Below are positions 1 to 8,595 of a stretch of DNA of 64,000 nucleotides, in pieces. Under the pieces are notes generated by a model. The model did no database searches. It saw only the letters and a list, made by a program, of their open reading frames with translations, and had not been told where the DNA came from. Each line of letters opens with the position of its first letter. Within the stretch, counting starts at the first letter, position 1. Source of the stretch: Arcobacteraceae bacterium. GTDB lineage: Bacteria > Campylobacterota > Campylobacteria > Campylobacterales > Arcobacteraceae. The translations under genes and the position numbers were made by a program. Location: NCBI GenBank assembly GCA_028375605.1, contig JAONGR010000003.1, positions 1 through 64,000 on the forward strand. The letters are read 5' to 3'.

Positions 1-7
1 TTTCTAT

Positions 8-643
8 CTATGCCCATAATTGTAAATGAGGAAGAGAAGCTACTGCTTTAACTATATCATTTCTACTAACTATACCAACTAAAATATCTAATGAATTTAC
101 CACTGGCATTGCATTTAAATTAAAATCTATCATTACTTGAGAGACTCTTCTTATATCAGAAATAGGATCAGTGGTAATTATCTTTTTTGAAGATATATCA
201 CTAATTGGTTTTGATATATTTTCATTTGATGATTCTAAATCATTTATTAAAAATTTTAAAATATCGTGTCTTGTAATAATCCCTTTTACATGTAACTTAT
301 TTTCTGCAATAATTGGAATTTGTTGAATTTTATGCTCTTTCATAAGCTCATAACACTCTGCTACAGTCTTAGTATCATCTACAGTTATAACATTATGAGA
401 CATAATTTGTTCTACATGATAAATATCTTCTCTTGTATCTAAATTTGTCATTTGTTTATATGCGTTAGTAGCTTCTTTTGTAATCTTACCCTTATAAAGA
501 GTTTCTTGAAAATTTTCTTTATTTTTATCTTCATCTTTGATGCTATTTTTAAGTTTTTGAGACCGGGCTACTTCATGAACAGAATATAGATGATCTATAT
601 TATTTCTAAAGTTTAATCCATCATCATCATACATAGAAAACAT
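8..643 (-). CDS. Tandem CBS-domain protein
   Basis: A 211-residue protein with two CBS domains, at about residues 75-135 and 145-208. CBS pairs usually bind adenine nucleotides or act as regulatory modules. Visible CBS signatures are HKIQQIPIIAE followed by GIITRHDILKF, and LNAMPVVNSLDILVGIVSRNDI. The first 75 residues are charged, likely flexible, and show no catalytic domain, so this is a stand-alone sensor or adaptor. It lies downstream of glmU and a membrane hydrolase on the same strand (78 nt gap) and may be co-transcribed. What it regulates cannot be read from the sequence. The family call is firm; the role is unknown. Confidence 0.85.
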   Translation of the reverse strand: MFSMYDDDGLNFRNNIDHLYSVHEVARSQKLKNSIKDEDKNKENFQETLYKGKITKEATNAYKQMTNLDTREDIYHVEQIMSHNVITVDDTKTVAECYELMKEHKIQQIPIIAENKLHVKGIITRHDILKFLINDLESSNENISKPISDISSKKIITTDPISDIRRVSQVMIDFNLNAMPVVNSLDILVGIVSRNDIVKAVASLPHLQLWA

Positions 644-721
644 CGTTAGTCCTTTTTTCTTAAATTTTATAAAGTATACAGTAATTTTCTTTTAATTAAT
701 ACTTAATCGAAATTATATAAC

Positions 722-1396
722 TTATAAGTTGATATTTTTTAAAGCATCTAGTATATTTACTAAATCTTCGATATTGAGTGGATAAATAATTTGTAAAAAA
801 ACTATAGATGTATAAAGGAATATTGAACCAAAAAAATTATTTTTATCATATAACTTAAGTGCAGTTCCTAAAGATTTTTTAAAACTCATTCCAAAAGCAT
901 TTAAACTTACTATCTCATCCAAAACTAAGTGTATAATAAATCCAAATAATATAAATAATCCACATAAAAGTGAAAAAAGTGCTTCAAAATGAAAAAGATT
1001 GTGTAATAGTATACTTGTAATCTGGGCAAAGAGAATTCCCATGGGTATTGTATGTATAACACCTCTATGAACTGTTAGATGAAGTAAGACCCTAAAAAGA
1101 ATAAAATGCAGTAATATAGCAGTTACAAACCATATAAGAAGCATTTTTGATATGGATAAACTATTTAGTAGCATAAGTATTGCAAGAAGTGGAATAAAAA
1201 TAGATAATATACTGGAGGCAATTTGAATAGGTTTTGAATTATCCAAATCAATATCTGGTAAAATACCACCCAAAATACCAAAAAATAATAGTGCAAAAGC
1301 TTGGTGAATATCGATTAAAGATGATGAATATAAAGGAGCAATAGTAATTCCAGAAACTACTACAGCTATGTTTACATGTTGCGCAAAAGATGCCAT
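722..1396 (-). CDS. YdjM-like membrane-bound metal-dependent hydrolase
   Basis: A 224-residue integral membrane protein resembling the YdjM / DUF457 family of putative metal-dependent hydrolases. The candidate metal ligands fit the family: His7, the PDID motif at residues 47-50, HRGVIH at 110-115, and a later HxxxD (HLVLDE, about 156-161) inside a membrane helix. At least four hydrophobic segments are evident. The biochemical reaction is not established for this family. It starts 15 nt after the end of glmU on the same strand, so it is probably translated from the glmU transcript. Confidence 0.7.
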   Translation of the reverse strand: MASFAQHVNIAVVVSGITIAPLYSSSLIDIHQAFALLFFGILGGILPDIDLDNSKPIQIASSILSIFIPLLAILMLLNSLSISKMLLIWFVTAILLHFILFRVLLHLTVHRGVIHTIPMGILFAQITSILLHNLFHFEALFSLLCGLFILFGFIIHLVLDEIVSLNAFGMSFKKSLGTALKLYDKNNFFGSIFLYTSIVFLQIIYPLNIEDLVNILDALKNINL

Positions 1397-1411
1397 GTAC
1401 TAAAAATTAAA

Positions 1412-2737
1412 TTAGTTTTTAGATTGTTTAAAAAACTTGTGAAAGAAACCTGCTATAGTTTTTTGTTTTGTTCTACTAAGTGCTAAATCACCTGATTTAA
1501 CATCATTAGTTATTGTACTTCCTGCTGCTATCATTGCATTGTCTTCAATTGTCACAGGGGCGACTAGCTGTGTGTCGGAACCTATAAATACATTTTTGCC
1601 TATAATAGTTTTGTGTTTATTTATTCCATCATAGTTGCAAGTAATAGTACCAGCACCTACATTTGTACCTTCATCTATACAACTGTCACCTAAGTAAGCC
1701 AAATGTCCAGCTTTAACACCAGTTAGTTTTGATTTTTTTACCTCTACAAAATTTCCAATATGTGTGTCTTTTAAGATACTTAATGGTCTTATTCTTGCCA
1801 TTGGTCCAATATCACTGTTTTCTAAAATAGAATCTTCAACAATGCTATTTGTTTTAATAATAGAGTTGGAAATTTTACTATTTCCTAAAAGCGTTACCCC
1901 ATTTTCTAAGATGGTTTCACCTTCAATTAATACACCATGCTCAATATAAATTGTATCTGGTAGTTTCATGGTGATACCAGCTTTTAAAAAGTTTGTTTTT
2001 ATTCTATTTTGATGAATCACTTCTGCATTTGCTAAATCAAATTTACTATTAACGCCTTTAAAGTTTTCTTCTTTTACAACTACAGGTTTAATTGAAAGAT
2101 CTGAATCAACAGCAATCTCAACTAAGTCTGTTATATAGTATTCTGATTGTGCATTATCGTTCGATAATTTTGGTAGACTTTCCAATAAAAACTTTGTATC
2201 AAAACAATAAATACCTGCATTTGCAGTTACAATATCTAGTTCATAACTACTACAATCTTTTTGTTCAATGATTTTAGTAACTTTACCTTTTTCAATGATT
2301 ACCCTTCCATATCCATCCGCACAGTCAAGATTTAATACTGACATAGTAAGTTTTTGGTTTTGAGCTTGGTGAGTATTATCATCTTGTGTTAATTGTTTTA
2401 ATTCTTCTGCTTCAATTAAGGGCATATCCCCATTTAAAACAAGAACTTTTTCATTTTTTGGAGTAATACCCATAACGGCACCACCAGTTCCTGGATATTT
2501 CTCATGATCTTGAATATGATACTGTATATCTTGAAAGTATTTTTCCATAGAACTTTGTACAAGCTCTGCTTGGTGGTACAGAACTACATGGATATCATTT
2601 GAGAGTTTTTTTGCTTCTTCTATTGAATAATATAGCATCTCTTTACCAGACATTTTATGTAGAACTTTAGGAATTGAAGATTTCATTCTTGTTCCTTTTC
2701 CAGCAGCTAGAATTATAATAGATAGATTTGATTGCAT
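1412..2737 (-). CDS. glmU: Bifunctional UDP-N-acetylglucosamine pyrophosphorylase / glucosamine-1-phosphate N-acetyltransferase
   Basis: GlmU makes UDP-GlcNAc for peptidoglycan and lipopolysaccharide: it acetylates glucosamine-1-phosphate and then transfers UMP from UTP. The N-terminal uridylyltransferase half opens with LAAGKGTRM (about residues 11-19) and carries NGDMPLI, the nucleotide and Mg binding region. The C-terminal half, from about residue 250, is a left-handed beta-helix made of hexapeptide repeats, with the acetyl-CoA site segment AGTITCNYDG and the late GSDTQLVAPV. At 441 residues it is slightly shorter than the E. coli enzyme (456) but has all core motifs. It is the first gene of a probable minus-strand unit with the two genes downstream. 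Confidence 0.97.
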   Translation of the reverse strand: MQSNLSIIILAAGKGTRMKSSIPKVLHKMSGKEMLYYSIEEAKKLSNDIHVVLYHQAELVQSSMEKYFQDIQYHIQDHEKYPGTGGAVMGITPKNEKVLVLNGDMPLIEAEELKQLTQDDNTHQAQNQKLTMSVLNLDCADGYGRVIIEKGKVTKIIEQKDCSSYELDIVTANAGIYCFDTKFLLESLPKLSNDNAQSEYYITDLVEIAVDSDLSIKPVVVKEENFKGVNSKFDLANAEVIHQNRIKTNFLKAGITMKLPDTIYIEHGVLIEGETILENGVTLLGNSKISNSIIKTNSIVEDSILENSDIGPMARIRPLSILKDTHIGNFVEVKKSKLTGVKAGHLAYLGDSCIDEGTNVGAGTITCNYDGINKHKTIIGKNVFIGSDTQLVAPVTIEDNAMIAAGSTITNDVKSGDLALSRTKQKTIAGFFHKFFKQSKN

Positions 2738-2957
2738 TATGTACTCACTTTATATTGTATGTTTATATAATTATATCGAAAAATAGTTATTTTATCTTTA
2801 TAGATATATTGTTTCAATATATATTTTATTTTTGAATAAACTTTTTAAATAGTATTTGTATATTAAAATAGAAATAGGCATAAATAATGGATAAATACAT
2901 TATCTATCATAATAGTTTTTTTCTATACTAATATCAACGAATTAAGGAGAAAATATC

Positions 2958-3698
2958 ATGAATAAAATTGAAAATAGAGTGGCTATAATTACCGGAGCAT
3001 CAAGAGGAATAGGACTAAAAGTTGCAGAACAGTTAGCTAGTATTGGTATAATTACAGTTATTAATTATCACACAAATAAAGAAGCAGCTGAGGAGATAGT
3101 AAAGGACATTAATTTTAATGGAGGAAAAGCTGTATCTATCAAAGCTGATATAAGTAAAGTATCTGAGTTAGAAAAACTTTTTAAGGAAACAGTTGAAATT
3201 TTTGGAAGTGTAGATATTCTTGTAAATAATGCAGGAATAATGATAAATAATCCAATCCAAAATGTAAGTGAAGAGGAGTTTGATAAACATTTTTCTATTA
3301 ATGTAAAAGGAACTTATTTTGCGTGCCAATTAGCTATGAAATATATGAAAGATAATGGCAGAATTATTAACATTTCTACTTCAGTAACATCGGCAATGTT
3401 TCCTTCATATAGTGTATATGCTGCAACAAAAGGTGCAGTTGAACAAATAACTAGACAGTTAGCTAAAGAATTTGGATCAAAAGGTATAACAATAAATGCT
3501 ATTGCTCAAGGACCAGTGAAGACAGAACTATTTATGAAAGAAAAATCTGAACAACAAATTGAGATGTTGAGTAAGATGAATTCATTTGGAAGGCTTGGAG
3601 AACCTGAAGATATTGCAGATGTCATTGAACTTTTAGTGAGTGATAAATCGCATTGGATCACGGGACAGACTATAAAAATAAATGGTGGCTTTATTTAA
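2958..3698 (+). CDS. Short-chain dehydrogenase/reductase (classical SDR)
   Basis: A 246-residue classical SDR. The NAD(P)-binding glycine motif TGASRGIG lies at residues 12-19, NNAG at 90-93, a catalytic Ser near 140-142, and the YxxxK pair as Y154-AAT-K158. It resembles 3-oxoacyl-ACP reductase-like enzymes, but the substrate cannot be told from sequence. A good Shine-Dalgarno (AAGGAG) precedes the start. An AraC-type regulator gene follows 42 nt downstream on the same strand, suggesting a small inducible pair rather than the FabG of the fatty acid pathway, which normally sits among fab genes. Confidence 0.9.
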   Translation: MNKIENRVAIITGASRGIGLKVAEQLASIGIITVINYHTNKEAAEEIVKDINFNGGKAVSIKADISKVSELEKLFKETVEIFGSVDILVNNAGIMINNPIQNVSEEEFDKHFSINVKGTYFACQLAMKYMKDNGRIINISTSVTSAMFPSYSVYAATKGAVEQITRQLAKEFGSKGITINAIAQGPVKTELFMKEKSEQQIEMLSKMNSFGRLGEPEDIADVIELLVSDKSHWITGQTIKINGGFI

Positions 3699-3740
3699 AG
3701 AAATATATCATAGAATATTTATATAAATAAAGGTTTAAAA

Positions 3741-4616
3741 ATGGATGAGTTATTAGAACTAAATCAAATTGTTGAAAAAATCTCAGTGAAGGAAGGAATA
3801 AATCAGACAAATATTCCTTTTGTCAAAATTTATAAATCTACAAATGATAGAGAGGTACTTCCTAGTATCTATGAGCCTTCATTATTTATAATTTTGCAAG
3901 GTTCAAAAATAGTAATGGTAGGAGATAAAACATTTGAATATGATAGTTCCTCTTATTTTATCTCTTCAACTTATTTGGCAGTATCAGGACAAACTACTCA
4001 AGCAAGTAAAAAAGAGCCTTTTTTATCATTACAAATTACTTTCACACAAGAAGAAATTTTTCATGCAATTGAAGAATTTTCATTAAATGTTGGAAAGAAA
4101 GATTCTTCTAATTTTAGCGCTTCTACTTACTTTTTGGATGAGAATTTAAGAGGATGTGTTTTCAGATTAGTTCAATTACTTCAAACACCAAAGGATATAG
4201 AGGTTTTATCTAAGATATATTTAAAAGAAATTCTTTATAGACTATTAATATCAAACCAAAATATAGAGCTTCTACAATTAGCTTTTATAGAGAGTACTTC
4301 TTATAAAATATCGAAAGCTATCTCTTTTATAAATCAAAATATTCATGAAACTATTTTGGTCGATGATATCGCGAAATTTGTACATATGAGTACCTCTTCT
4401 TTTCATAAACAATTTAAAACTATTATAGGAATAAGTCCTTTAAAATACTCAAAAAAATTAAAATTGCAAGAAGCAAAACGTCTAATGGTTTTTGAGAATA
4501 TGGATATAGAAGGAGCTTCTTTTTATGTGGGGTATAAAAGTACTTCTCAATTTTCTAGAGAATATTCAAGCTATTTTGGAATGCCTCCTTCTTTGCATAT
4601 TAAAAGTATTAAATAA
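3741..4616 (+). CDS. AraC-family transcriptional regulator with AraC_N-type sensor domain
   Basis: A 291-residue regulator. Residues about 20-180 resemble the AraC_N (PF06719) sensor domain, with the typical ILQGSK start and the FISSTYLAVSGQ region. The C-terminal 100 residues hold the two helix-turn-helix segments of the AraC family: VDDIAKFVHMSTSSFHKQFK and then GASFYVGYKSTSQFSREYSS, ending FGMPP. Regulators of this subfamily are often encoded beside the dehydrogenase they control, which fits the SDR gene immediately upstream. The inducer is unknown. Confidence 0.9.
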   Translation: MDELLELNQIVEKISVKEGINQTNIPFVKIYKSTNDREVLPSIYEPSLFIILQGSKIVMVGDKTFEYDSSSYFISSTYLAVSGQTTQASKKEPFLSLQITFTQEEIFHAIEEFSLNVGKKDSSNFSASTYFLDENLRGCVFRLVQLLQTPKDIEVLSKIYLKEILYRLLISNQNIELLQLAFIESTSYKISKAISFINQNIHETILVDDIAKFVHMSTSSFHKQFKTIIGISPLKYSKKLKLQEAKRLMVFENMDIEGASFYVGYKSTSQFSREYSSYFGMPPSLHIKSIK

Positions 4617-4628
4617 AGAATAAAAGAT

Positions 4629-6332
4629 TTACCTTTCTCTTCGTCGTCTTCTTCTTGGGCTTCGACTCTCATTATTTGACTCTTTTTTTTCATCTCTTGA
4701 ATCTTTATTATCAGAATCTACTTCTTTATATTTATTTCTAGCTCTATTATCTCTATCATTATAGGGTTTATTATAGCTTCTGGGTTTGTCCCCATATCTA
4801 TCTTTTTGGTATCGATTATTATTTCCATCGTTTCTATTTCTGTTTCTATTTTCCATCGGTTTTAAACGTTTATTGGACTTTAAAGAATTTTCACAAAAAT
4901 TATTTATCTCAACTCTGCATAATTCAGCTTTTTGTTTATCAGGAAATAATTCAGGAAGTTTATAAGATAACCAAAGATAAAGTGAGATTTTTTTCACTTC
5001 ATCTTCTGCTTGTAAAAGTTCAAGTTGTGTTCTAGCAATTCCTCCAATTTTAGAAGAGAGTCTAAATTTTGTAACACTATGCGTTAAAATGGCATTTACA
5101 TATTTTTTATATCCATTTAAAATTAAAGGCGATCTTGTATTTATAGGTGCATTACTTAACATATATTTATCTTCTAAACTCAAATCTTCTTTTTGATCAA
5201 GCATGACAGCAAGTTCAAGCATACCTTTTAAATTTACAGCTTCAAAAGGACCATCGTATTTCATATGTTTTGAAAAATATTTTAAAATTGTTGTTAAGTT
5301 TTTTGTCCCTAAGTGAGAGGATAATTCTTCAACTTGTATTTGTGTTGCTTTTACTTTTACAGGAGGTTTGATCGTTTTCATTGGAGAAGTGAACATGTCA
5401 CTGATATGATTTAGTACTGTACCCGATGTTCCTCCAATGTGTCCTACTTCATGATGTCCATAACGACCAGCTCGACCTGCTATTTGTATCACTTCATTTG
5501 GTGTAAGCGGACGTTTCTCTTTTCCATCAAATTTTCTATCTGTTGTAAAAAGTATATGTTTAATTGGTAAGTTCAATCCCATTGCAATAGCATCGGTTGC
5601 TACTAAAATATCACTTTTTCCTTCTCTAAATCTTTTTGCTTCCTCTTTTCTTACTTCGGGACTTAGGTTTCCATAAAGAACTGAAACAGTATGAAATTTA
5701 CTGAGTTTTGCCTTGAGTCCTAATACTTCTTTTCTACTAAAAGCGATAAGTGCAGTTGCAGGTTTAATGTCTTTTAAATTAGTATGTTTTTCATCTATTT
5801 TAAGAGGATTTTTTCTTTTGAATTTTACAACTTCTAATTCTTCATCTAAATAAGTTGCTATTTTTTTTATAATATCGAGTGCATTTACACTTCCTGTCAT
5901 GATAACTTTTTTGGCAGGACTACCCAATATAGCATTTACCCATGCCCAACCTCTATCTTCATCATCTAGCATTTGTACTTCATCGATGACACAAACATCC
6001 ACTTCAAGGTTAAAGTTTATCATCTCAATAGTTGAACAAATATGTCCAGCTTCTTCATCAAAAAGTTCCTCTTCTCCTGTGATAAGGGAAGCAGGTGTAC
6101 CATTGTTTTTAAGTGATTCATAGTTCTCTAATGCTAGAAGACGTAAAGGCGCTAAATATGTACCAGTATCAGCTTTTGTCATTTCGTTCATAGCTTGGTA
6201 TGTTTTTCCACTATTTGTAGGTCCGACATAAAAATATAATTTTCTATTTAGTTCTCGTGCAAGAGGATATAATGCTTTTATATCACAGTTTAGTAGGTCG
6301 CTTAGTTGCTCTTTAAAATTTTTATTTATCAT
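4629..6332 (-). CDS. Suv3-like ATP-dependent RNA helicase with Arg/Asn-rich tail
   Basis: A superfamily 2 helicase of the Suv3 type. Using the start at 6332 (567 residues), the Walker A motif GPTNSGKT is at 37-44, the DEVQ box at 117-120, motif III-like MTGSV follows, and QIAGRAGRYG is motif VI near 285. Suv3 unwinds RNA with an exonuclease partner in mitochondria; bacterial homologues are thought to act in RNA turnover. About the last 75 residues are low-complexity and rich in Asn, Arg, Asp and Lys, ending in a run of six Arg, a likely RNA-binding tail. The reading frame stays open upstream to 6443, but that would overlap the divergent methyltransferase gene and adds unconserved sequence; 6347 is another possible start. 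Confidence 0.85.
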   Translation of the reverse strand: MINKNFKEQLSDLLNCDIKALYPLARELNRKLYFYVGPTNSGKTYQAMNEMTKADTGTYLAPLRLLALENYESLKNNGTPASLITGEEELFDEEAGHICSTIEMINFNLEVDVCVIDEVQMLDDEDRGWAWVNAILGSPAKKVIMTGSVNALDIIKKIATYLDEELEVVKFKRKNPLKIDEKHTNLKDIKPATALIAFSRKEVLGLKAKLSKFHTVSVLYGNLSPEVRKEEAKRFREGKSDILVATDAIAMGLNLPIKHILFTTDRKFDGKEKRPLTPNEVIQIAGRAGRYGHHEVGHIGGTSGTVLNHISDMFTSPMKTIKPPVKVKATQIQVEELSSHLGTKNLTTILKYFSKHMKYDGPFEAVNLKGMLELAVMLDQKEDLSLEDKYMLSNAPINTRSPLILNGYKKYVNAILTHSVTKFRLSSKIGGIARTQLELLQAEDEVKKISLYLWLSYKLPELFPDKQKAELCRVEINNFCENSLKSNKRLKPMENRNRNRNDGNNNRYQKDRYGDKPRSYNKPYNDRDNRARNKYKEVDSDNKDSRDEKKESNNESRSPRRRRRRER

Positions 6333-6377
6333 TGGATATAATACCATATTAAATATAATAAAAATGTAGGATACTAA

Positions 6378-7496
6378 ATGACTTGTGAATATTTCGGTGT
6401 GTGTGGTAGTTGTAATCTTGGAGGGCTTTCTTACGAAGAGCAATTATCGAAAAAAATTGATATTGAAAAAGATAGATTTAAAAATTTATGGACTTCAGAG
6501 ATTGATATTATAAGAAGTAAAGATGGAGCATTTAGAAATAGGGCTGAGTTTAGAATATGGAAAACATTTAACGAAGATGATACTTTTAGATTAGATTATG
6601 CGATGAATGATATAGAAAAACAAACTTTGATTATTGATGCCTGTAGTATGGTATGTGATGATATATCATCTCTTATGCCCTTATTATTAAAAAGTTTAAG
6701 CTTAGATAGCGAATTAAATCAGAAGCTTTTTACTATAGAATTTTTAAGTTCTACAACTTCTGATATGTTAGTCACCTTAATCTATCATAGAAAACTTGAC
6801 GAAAATTGGAATCTAAAAGCAAAAGAGTTAGAAAATAAATTTAATATTAAAATAATCGGACGAAGTCGAAAACAAAAAGTTGTTTTGACAAATGACTGTA
6901 TAGAAGAAACTCTAAATATTAATGGTGATGATTTTAAATTTATGTATAAAGAGGGTGGGTTTACACAGCCAAATCAAAAAGTAAATATCCAAATGATTGA
7001 ATGGGTTTTAAATAATATAGATGCCAAAGATGACTTATGTGAGTTGTACTGTGGTGGAGGTAATTTTACTATTCCATTGTCAAGAAAGTTCAATAAAGTA
7101 ATAGCAACAGAGATTAGCAAAACATCTATAAAATCAGCAAAAGAAAACTGTGCTTTAAACAATGTAGAAAATATAGATTTTATAAGAATGTCAAGTGAAG
7201 AGTTTGTGGAAGCTAGAAATAAAGTGCGAGAATTTACACGTATGAAAGATGTTGATTTAGACTCATATAATTTCAGCACAATCTTTTTAGACCCACCTCG
7301 TGCAGGACTTGATGATACTACTACATTATTATCACAAAGCTTTGAAAATATAATATATATATCATGTAATCCAGAAACATTGCATAGAGATTTAGAAGAA
7401 TTAACAAAAACACATACTATAGAAAAATTCGCATTGTTTGATCAGTTTGCGTATTCAAATCATATTGAATCAGGTGTAATTTTAAAGAAAAAATAA
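6378..7496 (+). CDS. trmA: TrmA/RumA-family RNA m5U methyltransferase
   Basis: An S-adenosylmethionine-dependent enzyme that methylates C5 of uridine in tRNA (U54) or rRNA. The 372-residue protein has the SAM-binding segment ELYCGGGNF (223-231), DPPRAGLD from 305, and the catalytic nucleophile Cys330 in SCNPETL. Length and overall pattern suit TrmA. Oddly, the N-terminus carries Cys3-x5-Cys9-x2-Cys12, and Cys89 follows, a spacing like the [4Fe-4S] cluster of RumA/RlmD, which E. coli TrmA lacks. The substrate is therefore less certain than the reaction. It starts with a TAGGAT-type ribosome site, divergent from the helicase gene with 45 nt between them. Confidence 0.85.
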   Translation: MTCEYFGVCGSCNLGGLSYEEQLSKKIDIEKDRFKNLWTSEIDIIRSKDGAFRNRAEFRIWKTFNEDDTFRLDYAMNDIEKQTLIIDACSMVCDDISSLMPLLLKSLSLDSELNQKLFTIEFLSSTTSDMLVTLIYHRKLDENWNLKAKELENKFNIKIIGRSRKQKVVLTNDCIEETLNINGDDFKFMYKEGGFTQPNQKVNIQMIEWVLNNIDAKDDLCELYCGGGNFTIPLSRKFNKVIATEISKTSIKSAKENCALNNVENIDFIRMSSEEFVEARNKVREFTRMKDVDLDSYNFSTIFLDPPRAGLDDTTTLLSQSFENIIYISCNPETLHRDLEELTKTHTIEKFALFDQFAYSNHIESGVILKKK

Positions 7497-7539
7497 AATA
7501 TAGAGTACAATAGATAAATTTTGTAAACTTGGAGTGAAA

Positions 7540-8586
7540 ATGAAAATAATTATTGCCTTAGAAGAGATGATAAAAAATAATGAAAATGTTATTAAATCAA
7601 TTAAAAAGCAGTTATCTAATCATGACTCAGGAATAAGCAAACTTACTTTTATGGGAAAAGCATCTGCGGAAACAAATTTAGAGAATGCGCAAGAACAGCT
7701 TGAAAGACATACTCAAAAGTTAAAAGAACTTATGACTCAAGATATGTCAGAACTAGAAGAAAGAGAAAGAGTACGAGATGCAATTGAGAGAAAGAATTAT
7801 TTAAAGTACCAAAAAGTTAGAATCAAAAGAGATGTTTCTAAAAAAAATGATGAAAAATTAGAAGCAATGTTAATTATAGATGAATTAAAAGAAGATTCCC
7901 TTATAGAAGATCGAGAATTATTTGAAATCGCATCCAAAGTTATCTCGCTTAATCTTTCGATTCATTGTGAATTAGAAAGTAAACTATCTGAAATCAAAAA
8001 TGATTTCGAAGGTTTATTAACAGACTTTGACGATGAAAATATAAAAGATTTAGGAATACTAAATACCCAAGCATCTATCTTAATTTTACATTTTCATGTT
8101 TTATTGACAAATATTAAAGAAAATATAGAAGAAGATAATTTACCTCCTTTTAGGGGATTCCCAAAATTTGAAGATTGGTGGATTGTTGAGTTGTGGAGTA
8201 ATCATCATGCCTATTATGCTTTATTTAAATGGAAAGGCATCATTAGTAAACAATGTATCACTGATGATCAAAAAAAAGCTTGGGAATTGGTTTTTTCAAA
8301 TTGGATATCATTTAAAAAGATATTAAGTGGAAAAGGTGTGTTGGCTTATCATTATAATTATGCATTTGACACAGTGATGAGAAAATATTCAGAGTTAGAA
8401 GAAGAACTCGCTACAAGTAGTTTAGAATCTATGTCAGAATTAACACAGAAAATTATATCCAAGGAAGATTTTTCAGTTGTACCAAAAAATCAAAAGATTA
8501 TAACAAACTATGTTTTATTTAAAAGAGAGAAACTAAACTACAAAGATGTAAAAAAAGCACATAAACTAGTAGTAAAAAAGAAGTAA
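7540..8586 (+). CDS. Hypothetical coiled-coil protein
   Basis: A 348-residue protein I do not recognise. Residues 1-130 are charged and heptad-like (many Glu, Lys, Gln), predicted coiled coil. A middle part has a Trp-rich stretch (EDWWIVELW near residue 205, then FKWKG and AWELVFSNW), and the C-terminus is Lys-rich. There is no signal peptide or membrane segment, so it is probably cytosolic. The ATG at 7540 is chosen because the GGAG ribosome site at 7531-7534 would overlap a GTG start at 7534. It follows the methyltransferase gene by 43 nt and may share its transcript. Confidence 0.6.
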   Translation: MKIIIALEEMIKNNENVIKSIKKQLSNHDSGISKLTFMGKASAETNLENAQEQLERHTQKLKELMTQDMSELEERERVRDAIERKNYLKYQKVRIKRDVSKKNDEKLEAMLIIDELKEDSLIEDRELFEIASKVISLNLSIHCELESKLSEIKNDFEGLLTDFDDENIKDLGILNTQASILILHFHVLLTNIKENIEEDNLPPFRGFPKFEDWWIVELWSNHHAYYALFKWKGIISKQCITDDQKKAWELVFSNWISFKKILSGKGVLAYHYNYAFDTVMRKYSELEEELATSSLESMSELTQKIISKEDFSVVPKNQKIITNYVLFKREKLNYKDVKKAHKLVVKKK

Positions 8587-8595
8587 AAAAATGAC

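Noticed and set aside
2885-2903. ATAATG-8-CATTAT as operator for the SDR gene
   Set aside because: Six-bp arms in very AT-rich DNA with only one occurrence are expected by chance.
6333-6443. Longer N-terminus for the Suv3-like helicase
   Set aside because: It would overlap the divergent methyltransferase gene start, adds unconserved sequence and lacks a ribosome site.
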